Origin: Rhodocyclales bacterium
GTDB lineage: Bacteria > Pseudomonadota > Gammaproteobacteria > Burkholderiales > Rhodocyclaceae
Direction: 5' to 3'
Assembly (NCBI GenBank): GCA_028292485.1
Contig: JAQGMG010000039.1
Location: forward strand, 62,001 to 126,000
DNA: 64,000 nucleotides
The translations under genes and the position numbers were made by a program. The notes under the pieces are model-generated. The model was not told the origin of the DNA. It was given only the letters and a program-made list of their open reading frames with translations, and made no database searches. Below, piece by piece: positions 1-7,936 of the stretch (positions are counted from its first letter, which is position 1; the number at the start of each line of letters is the position of its first letter).

Positions 1-2
1 CT

Positions 3-1151
3 TATCCGAATCTCTGCGGACTATTCCGCGAACTCGGCGTTCCGGTTGCGAAGAGCGAGATGTCTTTCGCGGTGAGCCTCAAGGAACCACATATCGAATG
101 GGCCGGCACTGATTTGCTGTCGCTATTTGCGCAGCGCTCAAATCTCGGCCGATCAGCTTTCTGGGGCATGCTGTCGGACATTTTTCGCTTCAATCGCGAA
201 ACCACGCTGCTGGCGCGTGAGCATGCTGCGCCCGATATCTCGCTGGGCGAGTATCTCGACCGGCACAACTATGGCGAAGCTTTCCGCTACTGGTATCTGG
301 TGCCGATGGCCGCTGCCATCTGGTCGTGCCCGACACAGCAGATGCTCGCCTACCCGGTGTCCACTTTTCTGCGCTTTTGCCATAACCATGGTTTGTTGCA
401 GATATTCGATCGGCCACTGTGGATGACGGTTGAAGGCGGTTCGCGGGCTTATGTGCAACGCATTGCGGCCAGCCTGCCGGATGTTCGCCTGTCATCGCCG
501 GTGCTGAATGTCGAGCGTAGCGCAGGTGGTGTGAGCGTAGTCAGCCGTCATGGTACCGAGCGTTTCGACGCCATCATTTTTGCCTGTCACAGCGACCAGG
601 CATTGCGCATTCTCGATGGCCAGGCCTCGCAACTCGAACGCGCCGTGCTCGGTGCAATCAACTACCAGCACAACCGTGCGGTGCTGCATACCGATACGCG
701 CCTGTTGCCGCGCCGTGAGCGCGTCTGGGCGGCGTGGAACTACATGGCGGGCGAGGGCGCCGCTGACCGGCGTCCGGTCAGTGTTTCCTATCTGCTCAAC
801 CGTTTGCAACCGACGCCATTCAAGACACCGCTGGTGCTTTCGCTGAATCCGTTCGAGGAGCCTGTGGCCGACAAACTGATCCGGAGTTTTGAGTATGAGC
901 ACCCGGTGTTCGACCAGGCGGCGATCGATGCGCAGGCGCATCTGCCGATGCTGCAAGGTCGCAACCGCACCTGGTTCTGCGGCGCATGGACGGGCTACGG
1001 TTTTCATGAGGACGGACTGAAATCTGCCATGGATGTTGCCGCCATGATGGGCGTGGTGGCGCCGTGGCGGGCACGTCGTCTTGCGCTTGCATCGACCGGG
1101 CATGTCGCCGATGCACAGGAAATCGCTGGCCTGCAGGAAATGTCCGCATGA
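3..1151 (+). CDS. FAD/NAD(P)-binding amine-oxidase-like protein (COG2907), 5' partial
   Basis: The reading frame is open from the first whole codon at base 3 and reads as protein well before the first internal ATG at 60, so the gene starts outside the window. The visible 382 residues match the substrate and C-terminal part of COG2907 flavoproteins, including a near-terminal GAWTGYGFHEDGLKSAM stretch typical of the final FAD-contacting segment of amine oxidases. The N-terminal Rossmann motif is missing because of the window edge. Its stop overlaps the next start as ATGA, and the three-gene set flavoprotein / DUF1365 / cyclopropane-type methyltransferase is recurrent in proteobacteria and tied to modification of unsaturated membrane acyl chains. 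The exact reaction is not known from sequence. Confidence 0.85.
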   Translation, partial: YPNLCGLFRELGVPVAKSEMSFAVSLKEPHIEWAGTDLLSLFAQRSNLGRSAFWGMLSDIFRFNRETTLLAREHAAPDISLGEYLDRHNYGEAFRYWYLVPMAAAIWSCPTQQMLAYPVSTFLRFCHNHGLLQIFDRPLWMTVEGGSRAYVQRIAASLPDVRLSSPVLNVERSAGGVSVVSRHGTERFDAIIFACHSDQALRILDGQASQLERAVLGAINYQHNRAVLHTDTRLLPRRERVWAAWNYMAGEGAADRRPVSVSYLLNRLQPTPFKTPLVLSLNPFEEPVADKLIRSFEYEHPVFDQAAIDAQAHLPMLQGRNRTWFCGAWTGYGFHEDGLKSAMDVAAMMGVVAPWRARRLALASTGHVADAQEIAGLQEMSA

Positions 1152-1930
1152 CGCCGAGCGCCACCGTCAGCCTCGGCGCGGCGATGCACGAGCGTCATGC
1201 GCCCGTAAGCAATCGTTTCAGCTACGGCCTGTTCACGTTGTGCCTGCCGCTATCGAAGCTGGGTGAGCTCAGGGTTCCCCTGCTGGGCATCAATCGCTTC
1301 AACCTCCTGGCGTTCCATGAGCGCGACCACGGTGCGCGCGACGGTTCGCCCCTGCTGCCATGGATTCACAACCTGCTGGCGCGGCACGGACTGGCTGGGG
1401 TAGCCGATGGCGAAGTGATGCTCCAGACCTTGCCGCGCCTGTTCGGCTATGTCTTCAATCCGGTGAGTTTCTGGTATTGCCTGGATCATGACGGCCAGAT
1501 ACGTGCCGTGCTCGCCGAGGTCAATAACACATTTGGCGGCCATCACAACTACCTGATTGCTCACCCCGATGGCGACGTCATCGGTAATGACGATGTGCTG
1601 AGTGCGCACAAGGCGCTGCACGTATCGCCGTTTTTACCGGTACGCGGCGAATACCGCTTCCGCTTCTGGCAACGAAGTGGCTGCGTCGGCGTGGCGCTGG
1701 ACTATTTCGATGGTGGCATGAAGATGCTGAGCACGCGCCTGTCCGGCCGGCCGCAGCCGTTGACCACACCCAATCTGCTGGCGGCATGGCTGCGCTGCCC
1801 TTTGCTGACGGTGGGCGTCATTGCGCGCATCCATTGGCAGGCATTGCGCTTGCTGGTCTTGCGCGTGCCTTTTCTGGGCGCAAGGCTGCAAGCTTCACAA
1901 ACTGGCGAGAACAAGCAGGGGGCAAGATGA
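1148..1930 (+). CDS. DUF1365 family protein
   Basis: This 260-residue protein is recognised by the DUF1365 pattern: an N-terminal VSNRFSYGLF-type segment, then LFGYVFNPVSFWYC and an EVNNTFGGHHNY stretch rich in conserved aromatic, Asn and His residues. The function of the family is unproven; it nearly always sits between a COG2907 flavoprotein and a cyclopropane-fatty-acid-synthase-like enzyme, as here, so a role in the same lipid modification is inferred. The ATG at 1148 overlaps the previous stop (ATGA), which fixes the start; the longer open frame upstream lies inside the flavoprotein gene. Its own stop overlaps the next ATG in the same way, so translation of all three is probably coupled. 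Confidence 0.88.
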   Translation: MTPSATVSLGAAMHERHAPVSNRFSYGLFTLCLPLSKLGELRVPLLGINRFNLLAFHERDHGARDGSPLLPWIHNLLARHGLAGVADGEVMLQTLPRLFGYVFNPVSFWYCLDHDGQIRAVLAEVNNTFGGHHNYLIAHPDGDVIGNDDVLSAHKALHVSPFLPVRGEYRFRFWQRSGCVGVALDYFDGGMKMLSTRLSGRPQPLTTPNLLAAWLRCPLLTVGVIARIHWQALRLLVLRVPFLGARLQASQTGENKQGAR

Positions 1931-3156
1931 ACACGCAAACCGCGCAGGAGAACACGGACGCAGGTATCAACGATTCACGCGTTTCAATGCCGAGAGCCGC
2001 GAAACTGGTGATCGGAATGCTGGAGCGCCTTGGCGGCGGCGCCATCGTCATCGAGCTGCCCGATGATGGTTGTGTGCGCCTTGGTGACGGGCCGCTTGTG
2101 GCGACTCTGGTGGTACGCGACTGGCAGGTCTTCGAGCGCATCATCGGCAAAGGCTCGATCGGTTTTGCCGAATGCTGGATGGAAGGCTTGTGGGAAACCG
2201 ATCATCTCGCGGCGCTGCTGACGCTGATGGCCAGCAATCGTTCTGCACTGGAACGCGCCATTCACGGCAACGCGCTGCGCCTGGTGGCGTATCGCATGTG
2301 GCATTGGTTGCGCGCCAACTCGCGTCGCGGCAGCAGGAAGAATATCGAGGCTCACTACGACCTGGGCAACGACTTCTACAAGCTGTGGCTCGATGAAACG
2401 ATGACCTATTCCAGCGCCCGCTTCACCGCGCCGGATATGCCTCTGGAAGAAGCGCAGCGCGAGAAGTATCGCCGCATCCTGCAACGCCTGCAGCCGCAAC
2501 CGGGCCAGCGCATTCTCGAAGTCGGTTGCGGCTGGGGCGGCTTTGCCGAAGTGGCCGCCACCGAGTTTGCATGCTCCGTGCATGGCCTGACCCTGTCGCC
2601 TTCGCAGCTCGCCTGGGCGCAGCAGCGTGCCGAGCGGGGCGGCTTTGCGGATCGCGCAACATTCGAGCTGCGCGATTACCGTGACGTCAGCGGGCAATAC
2701 GATCACGTCGTCTCCATCGAAATGATCGAAGCGGTGGGCGAGGAATACTGGCCGACCTATTTCAGGAAGCTGCACGAATGCGTAGCGCCCAATGGACGCA
2801 TCGTCATCCAGGGCATCACGATTGCGCATTACCTGTTTGCGCACTATCGCAATGACGTGGACTTCATCCAGCGCTACATCTTTCCCGGCGGCATGCTGTT
2901 GTCACCTCACATACTCAGCCAGCAAGCGCAACGCGCCGGGCTCAAGCTCGTTAGCGAAGAGGCGTTCGGCCTGGACTACGCGCGTACGCTCGCCGACTGG
3001 ATGGCGCGTTTCAACAAGGTGCGCGAGGCGGTGCTGGCACAAGGTTTCGACGAACGTTTCGTGCGCATGTGGCAGTTCTATCTTGCCTATTGCGAAGCGG
3101 GCTTTCGTGCCGGCTCGACTGACGTGCATCACTTCGAGCTGATGAGAAGCGCCTGA
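1927..3156 (+). CDS. cyclopropane-fatty-acyl-phospholipid synthase-like methyltransferase
   Basis: A 409-residue SAM-dependent methyltransferase of the CFA synthase family. The SAM-binding glycine motif EVGCGWGGF is near residues 197-205, preceded by the family hallmark HYDLGNDFYKLWLDETMTYS, with a conserved VSIEMIEAVGEEYW downstream. The family transfers a methylene or methyl group from SAM to the double bond of a phospholipid acyl chain at the inner membrane. Length agrees with the family (about 380-430). The ATG at 1927 overlaps the DUF1365 stop. It could make cyclopropane or methylated/furan-type acyl chains; the neighbouring flavoprotein makes a second modification step plausible, but that is inference. 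Called cfa-like rather than cfa because paralogs are common. Confidence 0.88.
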   Translation: MNTQTAQENTDAGINDSRVSMPRAAKLVIGMLERLGGGAIVIELPDDGCVRLGDGPLVATLVVRDWQVFERIIGKGSIGFAECWMEGLWETDHLAALLTLMASNRSALERAIHGNALRLVAYRMWHWLRANSRRGSRKNIEAHYDLGNDFYKLWLDETMTYSSARFTAPDMPLEEAQREKYRRILQRLQPQPGQRILEVGCGWGGFAEVAATEFACSVHGLTLSPSQLAWAQQRAERGGFADRATFELRDYRDVSGQYDHVVSIEMIEAVGEEYWPTYFRKLHECVAPNGRIVIQGITIAHYLFAHYRNDVDFIQRYIFPGGMLLSPHILSQQAQRAGLKLVSEEAFGLDYARTLADWMARFNKVREAVLAQGFDERFVRMWQFYLAYCEAGFRAGSTDVHHFELMRSA

Positions 3157-3178
3157 TCCGGCGCTTGCGTACTTTTTG
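3147..3178 (+). terminator. possible intrinsic terminator after the methyltransferase
   Basis: AAGCGCC and GGCGCTT form a 7-bp stem with a 6-nt loop that contains the TGA stop, and five T residues follow six bases after the stem. The gap between stem and T-run makes it a weak candidate. Confidence 0.4.
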
Positions 3179-3471
3179 TCCGCAATTGCAATCCTGTTGC
3201 GCGGGTGCTCGCGGTTGCAGGTTGGCACCCAATAGCCTGTGGCTACCTGTTACTGCAGGACTCCCGTTTTTACAGGTTTTCGCACGCGCGCGTCGCCGCG
3301 TGGCGACAATGCGCAGCCTTGTCCTTTTTCTCGTTGTTTGGGGTAATCTCCGGTCTTTGCGGGCCAATGCGGGCCGGCGTGGCCAATGCGAGCGACAGGC
3401 GTTTTTGGTATCGCGCTGCTTGTCTCGGCGATGAGTGCTGTGAGGTCAGAAATGTCGAGAACATCCAGAAT

Positions 3472-4113
3472 ATGAATCCGTTTGTCCGCAATATACTTTT
3501 GATCGACGACCACGCCTTACTCCAGCATGCCTTGTCGGCCATGCTCGAACCGCTTCTCTCCGGGGGCGACATAGTTTGTGCGGCTTCCGCACAGGAAGCT
3601 GTGGCGGCGCTGCGCAGTGGCAAGCATTTCCATCTGATTCTTCTTGATCTCAAACTGCCCGACAGTGATGGCCTGCGTTTGCTGACCGTATTGCGCAAGG
3701 AGTCGCCGGGCGTGCCGGTCGCCGTGTTCTCGGGTCAGGACGCACCCATCTACCGTCAGCTGGCGCGTGAAGCCGAGGTCGATGGCTTCCTCGGCAAATC
3801 GATGGCGCCTTCTGCCCTGATCGAGGGTGTGCGTATCCTCCTCGCCGGGCGTCGTTTTTTCGACGATTCGGGGCCACGCGTGGTCGGCGAATCGCGTTCG
3901 CGCCCCAAGCTCAGTCCGAAGCAGGAGCGCGTGTTGTGCTGCCTCATGGAAGGTTTGTCGAACAAGGAAATTGCCATCAAGCTCGACCTGTCAGAGCGCA
4001 CCGTCAAGATGCATCTGACTTCGGTTTATCAAGTGCTCGGCGTCAGCACGCGATCACAAGCCATCCTGGTAGGACAATCACTTAACCTGTCGATGCCCGC
4101 TGAAGATGACTGA
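3472..4113 (+). CDS. LuxR/FixJ-type two-component response regulator
   Basis: A 213-residue regulator with an N-terminal receiver domain (acidic pair in LLIDDH near residue 12, phospho-accepting Asp59 in ILLDLKLPD, Lys near residue 105) and a C-terminal LuxR helix-turn-helix (LSPKQERVL ... LSNKEIAIKLDLSERTVKMHL). The start at 3472 is chosen because the receiver fold begins directly after it; the open frame extends upstream to 3205 without recognisable domain content. The 315 bases between the methyltransferase and this start contain no other gene I can support and should hold its promoter. The stop overlaps the kinase gene by 8 bases, so the two form a pair. Target genes are unknown. Confidence 0.88.
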   Translation: MNPFVRNILLIDDHALLQHALSAMLEPLLSGGDIVCAASAQEAVAALRSGKHFHLILLDLKLPDSDGLRLLTVLRKESPGVPVAVFSGQDAPIYRQLAREAEVDGFLGKSMAPSALIEGVRILLAGRRFFDDSGPRVVGESRSRPKLSPKQERVLCCLMEGLSNKEIAIKLDLSERTVKMHLTSVYQVLGVSTRSQAILVGQSLNLSMPAEDD

Positions 4114-5023
4114 CGTGCCTGCGCGTTTGCGTGCCAGGCGCATCGTGCTGATCGCTGCGGCATTGTCCGGCGTCGGTCTGCTCGTGAGCATTCCGGCCCC
4201 ATCGACGCTCAATCTGATCTGGTTCGTGGTCCTTTCCGTATGCCTCGGCCTGAGCTTCATGCGCACACGTCACTCCGACGCGGACAAGGCCGAAAGCCCG
4301 ACGCAGGAGATGGCGACCGTGTCACAGCTACCGGGTGTTTCACAGGCGCACGAAAACACATCCGCCTTTCTTGCATCCGTAGGGCATGACCTGCGCCAGC
4401 CCTTGCAGGCGATTTCGCTGTATGCAGCCACGCTTGCTACCCACCCGTTGCCGGATGCTTCGAAGCAACTCGTCGGTGGACTCGAGCTCGCCGCAGAAAC
4501 GCTTTCTGCCCAGTTCGAAGAAGTCATGGCGATTGCCAAGCTGGCATGTGGCCGCATACCGCTCGACCCCAAGCCGGTGGCATTGGGCGCGGTGCTGTCG
4601 AGCACCGTTGCTACCTACCTCGATCAAGCCCACGACAAGAGCCTGCATCTGCGTTATGTCGGCACGCCGCTGCGCGTGTGGGCAGACGAGACTTTGCTGG
4701 CGCGTGCGGTGGATCGACTCGTCGCGCATGCCGTGCAGACGACCGAGCGTGGCGGCGTGCTGGTTGGCTGCCGCCGGCGTGGCGATGCGCTCTTGCTGGA
4801 AGTGCGGGATACCAGTGGCGGCATTGCGCCGGAGCTGCTGACCGAAGTGTTCAAGCCGTTTTCCGGCTACGGCCAACGTTTGATCGATCGTGCGCTGGGG
4901 CTGGTGCTTGCCGAGCGCATCGTCAAGTTGCTGGGCGGCACGCTGTCGCTCAGATCGATTCCCGGCCGCGGCAACATTTATACGATCCGGTTACCGCGAC
5001 TGACGGGCCCCACGCCCGTCTGA
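4106..5023 (+). CDS. membrane sensor histidine kinase with degenerate ATP-binding motifs
   Basis: 305 residues: two hydrophobic segments near residues 12-30 and 37-52 with almost no periplasmic loop, then a dimerisation domain with the phospho-accepting His94 in VGHDLRQPLQAI, and a C-terminal HATPase-like region. The kinase motifs are eroded: the N-box residue that should be Asn is His (LVAHAVQTT), the G1 motif reads DTSGGIA instead of DxGxG, and the G2 motif reads DRALGLVLAERI instead of GxGLGL. The His box and hybrid-type flanks resemble HATPase partners of LuxR regulators. It may be a weak kinase, a phosphatase-only partner, or simply divergent. It overlaps the response regulator gene by 8 bases. 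Confidence 0.8.
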   Translation: MTDVPARLRARRIVLIAAALSGVGLLVSIPAPSTLNLIWFVVLSVCLGLSFMRTRHSDADKAESPTQEMATVSQLPGVSQAHENTSAFLASVGHDLRQPLQAISLYAATLATHPLPDASKQLVGGLELAAETLSAQFEEVMAIAKLACGRIPLDPKPVALGAVLSSTVATYLDQAHDKSLHLRYVGTPLRVWADETLLARAVDRLVAHAVQTTERGGVLVGCRRRGDALLLEVRDTSGGIAPELLTEVFKPFSGYGQRLIDRALGLVLAERIVKLLGGTLSLRSIPGRGNIYTIRLPRLTGPTPV

Positions 5024-5040
5024 GCAGTGGGGTCGTGCGC

Positions 5041-5694
5041 CTAGTTTGGCGCAGTTGCCGGTTGCGTCGCCGCTTTGGGTGCAACGGAGTTCGGATCGAT
5101 ACGCCGCATCTCCTCATCACCGAGAATCTCGAAGAGGTTGACGACCTTCTGCACGCCGCTGGTGGTGCGGGCGATGTCCACCGCAATCTTCGCTTCGTTT
5201 TCGCTCACGACGCCCATCAGGTACACGACGCCAACCTCCGTGACGACCTTGACGTTGTGGCCTGAAATGCCCTTCGTTTCCGGATTGAGCAGGCGCCCCT
5301 TGACCTTGGAAGTAGTCAGGGCGTCGCTGGTGTGATTACCAACGGATGACGGCCAGTTCACCGTGACTTCGTTGAACACCTTGCGCACATTCTGCGTTTC
5401 GCTGGCAATTTTTTCTGCCTGCGTGCGACTGCCTTCGTCCTTGGTCTGGCCTGTCAGCAGCACCCAGCGATTCACGGCAGTGGTGGAGATGCTTGCCTTG
5501 TCGTCGAGCTGCTGATTGATCTGGCGCATGATGCGCACTTCGATCTCGCTGTCCTCAAGCTGTGTTCCATAGCTGCGGCGATCAAGCGTTGCCGATACGC
5601 CGGTACCCACGCCAGTGGCAATCAGTGGCACGCAGCCTTGAATGCAGGCAATACTCGTGCAGGCAATCATCAACGCGTTGAGTTTCAATTTCAT
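5041..5694 (-). CDS. dolP: BON-domain outer-membrane lipoprotein (DolP/YraP-like)
   Basis: 217 residues with a lipoprotein signal peptide (lipobox ending IQGC near Cys21) and two BON domains, about residues 45-115 and 125-195, with the usual RIMRQINQQLDD and VYLMGVVSENEA patterns. DolP in E. coli is an outer-membrane lipoprotein that binds anionic phospholipids at the division site and supports outer-membrane integrity. The C-terminus ends in an Ala/Pro/Thr-rich tail. The start codon shares its A with the stop of the upstream SIS gene (TGATG), the same diaA-dolP order as in E. coli. Symbol given by homology and context. Confidence 0.85.
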   Translation of the reverse strand: MKLKLNALMIACTSIACIQGCVPLIATGVGTGVSATLDRRSYGTQLEDSEIEVRIMRQINQQLDDKASISTTAVNRWVLLTGQTKDEGSRTQAEKIASETQNVRKVFNEVTVNWPSSVGNHTSDALTTSKVKGRLLNPETKGISGHNVKVVTEVGVVYLMGVVSENEAKIAVDIARTTSGVQKVVNLFEILGDEEMRRIDPNSVAPKAATQPATAPN

Positions 5695-6287
5695 CAGTTA
5701 TCTTCTCCCATCAACAGGCAATCGATGCCATCGCACAGACAGTGGATGGCCAGGATGTGAACTTCTTGAATGCGTGCTGTGCGGTCGTGCGGCACGCAAA
5801 TATGAATGTCGCCTTCGCGCATAAGTTCCGCGACATGACCGCCGTTGCGGCCAGTCATGGCGACTATGCGCATGTCCCGTTCCTGAGCCGCCCCGATCGC
5901 ATCGAGAATATTGTCAGAGCGCCCGCTGCTCGAAATTGCCAGCAGTACATCACCGGGTTGCGCCAGCGTATGTATCTGCCTGGCATATATCTGACGAAAC
6001 GAATAAATATTGGCCAGCGCGGTGATTACCGGGCTGTCCGACGAGAGCGCCAGCGCGGCCAGCTGGGGCCGTTCGCGCTCGAAGCGCCCCATCATCTTGG
6101 CAGCGAAATGCTGCGCGTCGGCTGCCGAACTGCCGTTGCCGCATGCCAGGATCTTGCCGTTGCCGAGGAGGCAATTCACCATCATCTGCGCCGCATCGGC
6201 AATCGGGCCTGCCAGTATTTCGGCTGCCGAAAGCTTGGTGCGCGCGCTTTCCTCGAATTGGCCCGCAATGCGGCTCAGCAAATCCAC
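5694..6287 (-). CDS. diaA: SIS-domain protein, DiaA / phosphoheptose isomerase family
   Basis: 197 residues forming one SIS domain: the phosphosugar loop CGNGSSAADAQHFAAKMMGRF near residues 49-69 and a second SSSGRS loop near residues 119-124. GmhA isomerises sedoheptulose 7-phosphate for LPS heptose; DiaA is the paralog that binds DnaA and promotes timely replication initiation. The adjacency to a dolP-like gene favours DiaA; sequence alone does not separate the two. No UTR separates it from dolP (1-base overlap). Confidence 0.82.
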   Translation of the reverse strand: MDLLSRIAGQFEESARTKLSAAEILAGPIADAAQMMVNCLLGNGKILACGNGSSAADAQHFAAKMMGRFERERPQLAALALSSDSPVITALANIYSFRQIYARQIHTLAQPGDVLLAISSSGRSDNILDAIGAAQERDMRIVAMTGRNGGHVAELMREGDIHICVPHDRTARIQEVHILAIHCLCDGIDCLLMGEDN

Positions 6288-6338
6288 CGGTCACTCCCGA
6301 TCAAAGATGGCGGATGTTAGCACGCAGCCCACCGGGCT

Positions 6339-6374
6339 CCCGGCGGCACCTCGGGTGGCACATCAGGCCGCACC
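6339..6374 (-). repeat. three 12-nt imperfect repeats directly after the argC stop
   Basis: Read on the minus strand after the argC TGA, the next 36 bases split into GGTGCGGCCTGA, TGTGCCACCCGA and GGTGCCGCCGGG. The first unit ends in another in-frame TGA. The same layout recurs after bufA, ftsI and mshL. Confidence 0.6.
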
Positions 6375-7334
6375 TCAGGCGGCAAGCCCACGTGCCTCAT
6401 CGAGGCCAAGCATGATGTTCATGCACTGGATCGCAGCGCCCGATGCACCCTTGCCAAGATTGTCGAAGCGCGATGTCAGCAGTATCTGTTCGTCATTGCC
6501 GAAGACGAATATCTCGGCGCGGTTGGTTTCGTTGCAAGCGGTGGCCGGCAACTGGCCGTTGTCGAGCACGCCACTGGTATCGGCGGGCATGACTTTCACG
6601 AAAATCTCGCCCTTGTAATAGTCGGCGAAAAAAGCCTGCAATTCGGCGGGGGTTCTGCGTTGCGCCAGCGTGCTCGCAGGCAGCGGCACGGCGACGATCA
6701 GACCCTGCGCAAAGTCACCAACGATAGGCGTGAAAAGGGGCGCGTGCTTCAGGCCGGTCAGCGCGCGCATTTCCGGCAGGTGCTTGTGGGAAAGGCCCAA
6801 GGCATAAAAACGCGGACTCTTCATGCTCTCTGGCAGCTCGGCGGGCTGCTCATAGCTGGCAATCATTTCCTTGCCGCCGCCGCTATAACCGGTGACCGAA
6901 TAGGTCGTTGCTGCGAAATCGGGCGAAACAATGCCGGCGGCTACCAGCGGGTGCATCAGCATGATGAACCCACTGGCATGACAACCCGGAATTGCTACTT
7001 TCTGTGCGGTGCGGATACGCTCGCGTTGGCCCGCATCGAGCTCAGGCAAACCGTAGACCCATTCAGGATTGGTACGGTGTGCCGTGCTGGCATCGAGGAA
7101 TCGCGTGCGCTTGTTGTCCGGCGCGAGCAGGGCGACAGATTCTTTCGAGGCCGCATCGGGCAGGCACAGGAAAACCACGTCGGCTGCATTGATGTACTCG
7201 GCCTTGACAGCGGCATCTTTGCGCTGCGATTCCGGAATGGTGAGAATCTCGATCTCATCCCGATTGGCGAGCCGCTCGTCTATTTTCAAACCGGTCGTGC
7301 CATGACGACCGTCGATGAATACTTTGTAGGTCAT
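6375..7334 (-). CDS. argC: N-acetyl-gamma-glutamyl-phosphate reductase, type 2
   Basis: 319 residues, the short type 2 ArgC. It reduces N-acetylglutamyl phosphate to the semialdehyde with NADPH in arginine synthesis. Visible are the N-terminal nucleotide-binding GRHGTTG, the catalytic cysteine in KVAIPGCHASGF, and the SVTGYSGGGK segment. The start at 7334 (MTYKVFIDG) is preferred over an upstream in-frame codon because type 2 ArgC proteins begin directly at this beta strand. It lies apart from argJ (42618), so arginine genes are scattered. It is divergent from the bufferin locus. Confidence 0.93.
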   Translation of the reverse strand: MTYKVFIDGRHGTTGLKIDERLANRDEIEILTIPESQRKDAAVKAEYINAADVVFLCLPDAASKESVALLAPDNKRTRFLDASTAHRTNPEWVYGLPELDAGQRERIRTAQKVAIPGCHASGFIMLMHPLVAAGIVSPDFAATTYSVTGYSGGGKEMIASYEQPAELPESMKSPRFYALGLSHKHLPEMRALTGLKHAPLFTPIVGDFAQGLIVAVPLPASTLAQRRTPAELQAFFADYYKGEIFVKVMPADTSGVLDNGQLPATACNETNRAEIFVFGNDEQILLTSRFDNLGKGASGAAIQCMNIMLGLDEARGLAA

Positions 7335-7447
7335 GATGTTTTCCGAAACTGTTCCTGGCAAATCAGCAAAACAATATTGTGGAGCCTTGCCGTTCGATCT
7401 ACAACTTTGATGTAAGGATCGGGCGATGTGCCTGGTCTTATGCTGTG

Positions 7448-7468
7448 ACAGGCTTGCATCCGGCCTGT
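7448..7468. promoter_or_regulatory. inverted repeat between argC and bufA, possible operator
   Basis: ACAGGC and GCCTGT form a 6-bp inverted repeat with a 9-nt spacer, about 80 bases before the bufA start in the divergent argC/bufA gap. Downstream, TGTAGC and CGTTTA lie 18 bases apart and could be an ECF-type -35/-10 pair. Neither assignment is proven; no sigma factor or regulator gene is adjacent. Confidence 0.3.
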
Positions 7469-7546
7469 AGCGACTTTCGTATTACTTTTCGTTTAGGCTC
7501 GTTATTCGTACTACCTTAGCAGTTCAACCTCACAGGAGTATTTCAA

Positions 7547-7801
7547 ATGGACAAGCAAAGCCTCGTTCGTGCCGCCCTGGTTTCCGTCGTTGCACTCGGC
7601 GCAGTCGCCCAAACGGCCATGGCCGCTGATGCGCCGAAGGAAAAGTGTTTTGGCATCGCCAAGGCTGGCGCCAATGACTGTGCTGCATCGAACGGTTCGC
7701 ACTCCTGTGCCGGTCAGGCCAAGAAAGACGGCGAGCCGACTGACTGGAAATATGTTGCCAAGGGCACCTGCGGCAAAATGGGCGGCAAGATGGCCAGCTG
7801 A
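7547..7801 (+). CDS. bufA: bufferin-type RiPP precursor (DUF2282)
   Basis: 84 residues: a signal peptide with hydrophobic core at about residues 8-24 and likely cleavage after Ala26 (AMA/AD), then a small hydrophilic core with exactly four cysteines at 34, 45, 54 and 75 in the DUF2282 contexts KEKCFG, GANDC, SHSCAGQ and KGTCG, ending in a Lys/Gly/Met-rich tail. Family knowledge: bufferins are exported copper-binding peptides in which MNIO enzymes convert cysteines to thiooxazole-type groups, protecting cells from copper. The MNIO partner follows 135 bases downstream. A good Shine-Dalgarno AGGAG lies 8 bases before ATG. Which cysteines are modified here cannot be read from sequence. Confidence 0.9.
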   Translation: MDKQSLVRAALVSVVALGAVAQTAMAADAPKEKCFGIAKAGANDCAASNGSHSCAGQAKKDGEPTDWKYVAKGTCGKMGGKMAS

Positions 7802-7837
7802 TTTGGCGAGCTAATTGGCGAGCTAATAGCTGACTGA
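7802..7837 (+). repeat. three 12-nt units directly after the bufA stop
   Basis: The bases after TGA divide exactly into TTTGGCGAGCTA, ATTGGCGAGCTA and ATAGCTGACTGA. The first two differ at one position; the last ends in an in-frame TGA. Confidence 0.65.
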
Positions 7838-7874
7838 GTTGCAAGGCTGGTTTGCGCTCAGCGATGCTTCAAAC

Positions 7875-7899
7875 GGGGCACTGCGGTGCCCCTGTTTTT
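7875..7899 (+). terminator. intrinsic terminator between bufA and bufB
   Basis: A perfect 7-bp stem GGGGCAC/GTGCCCC with a TGCG tetraloop is followed at once by TGTTTTT. It sits 74 bases after the bufA stop and 38 bases before the bufB start, so it should make bufA the dominant transcript with partial read-through into bufBCD. Confidence 0.8.
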
Positions 7900-7936
7900 A
7901 CCCCTCATTTTCCGATCATGTATTGCCGGAGTCTGC

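Noticed and set aside
7886-7936. Upstream GTG start for bufB at 7886
   Set aside because: It is inside the terminator stem and would add residues not found in the family.
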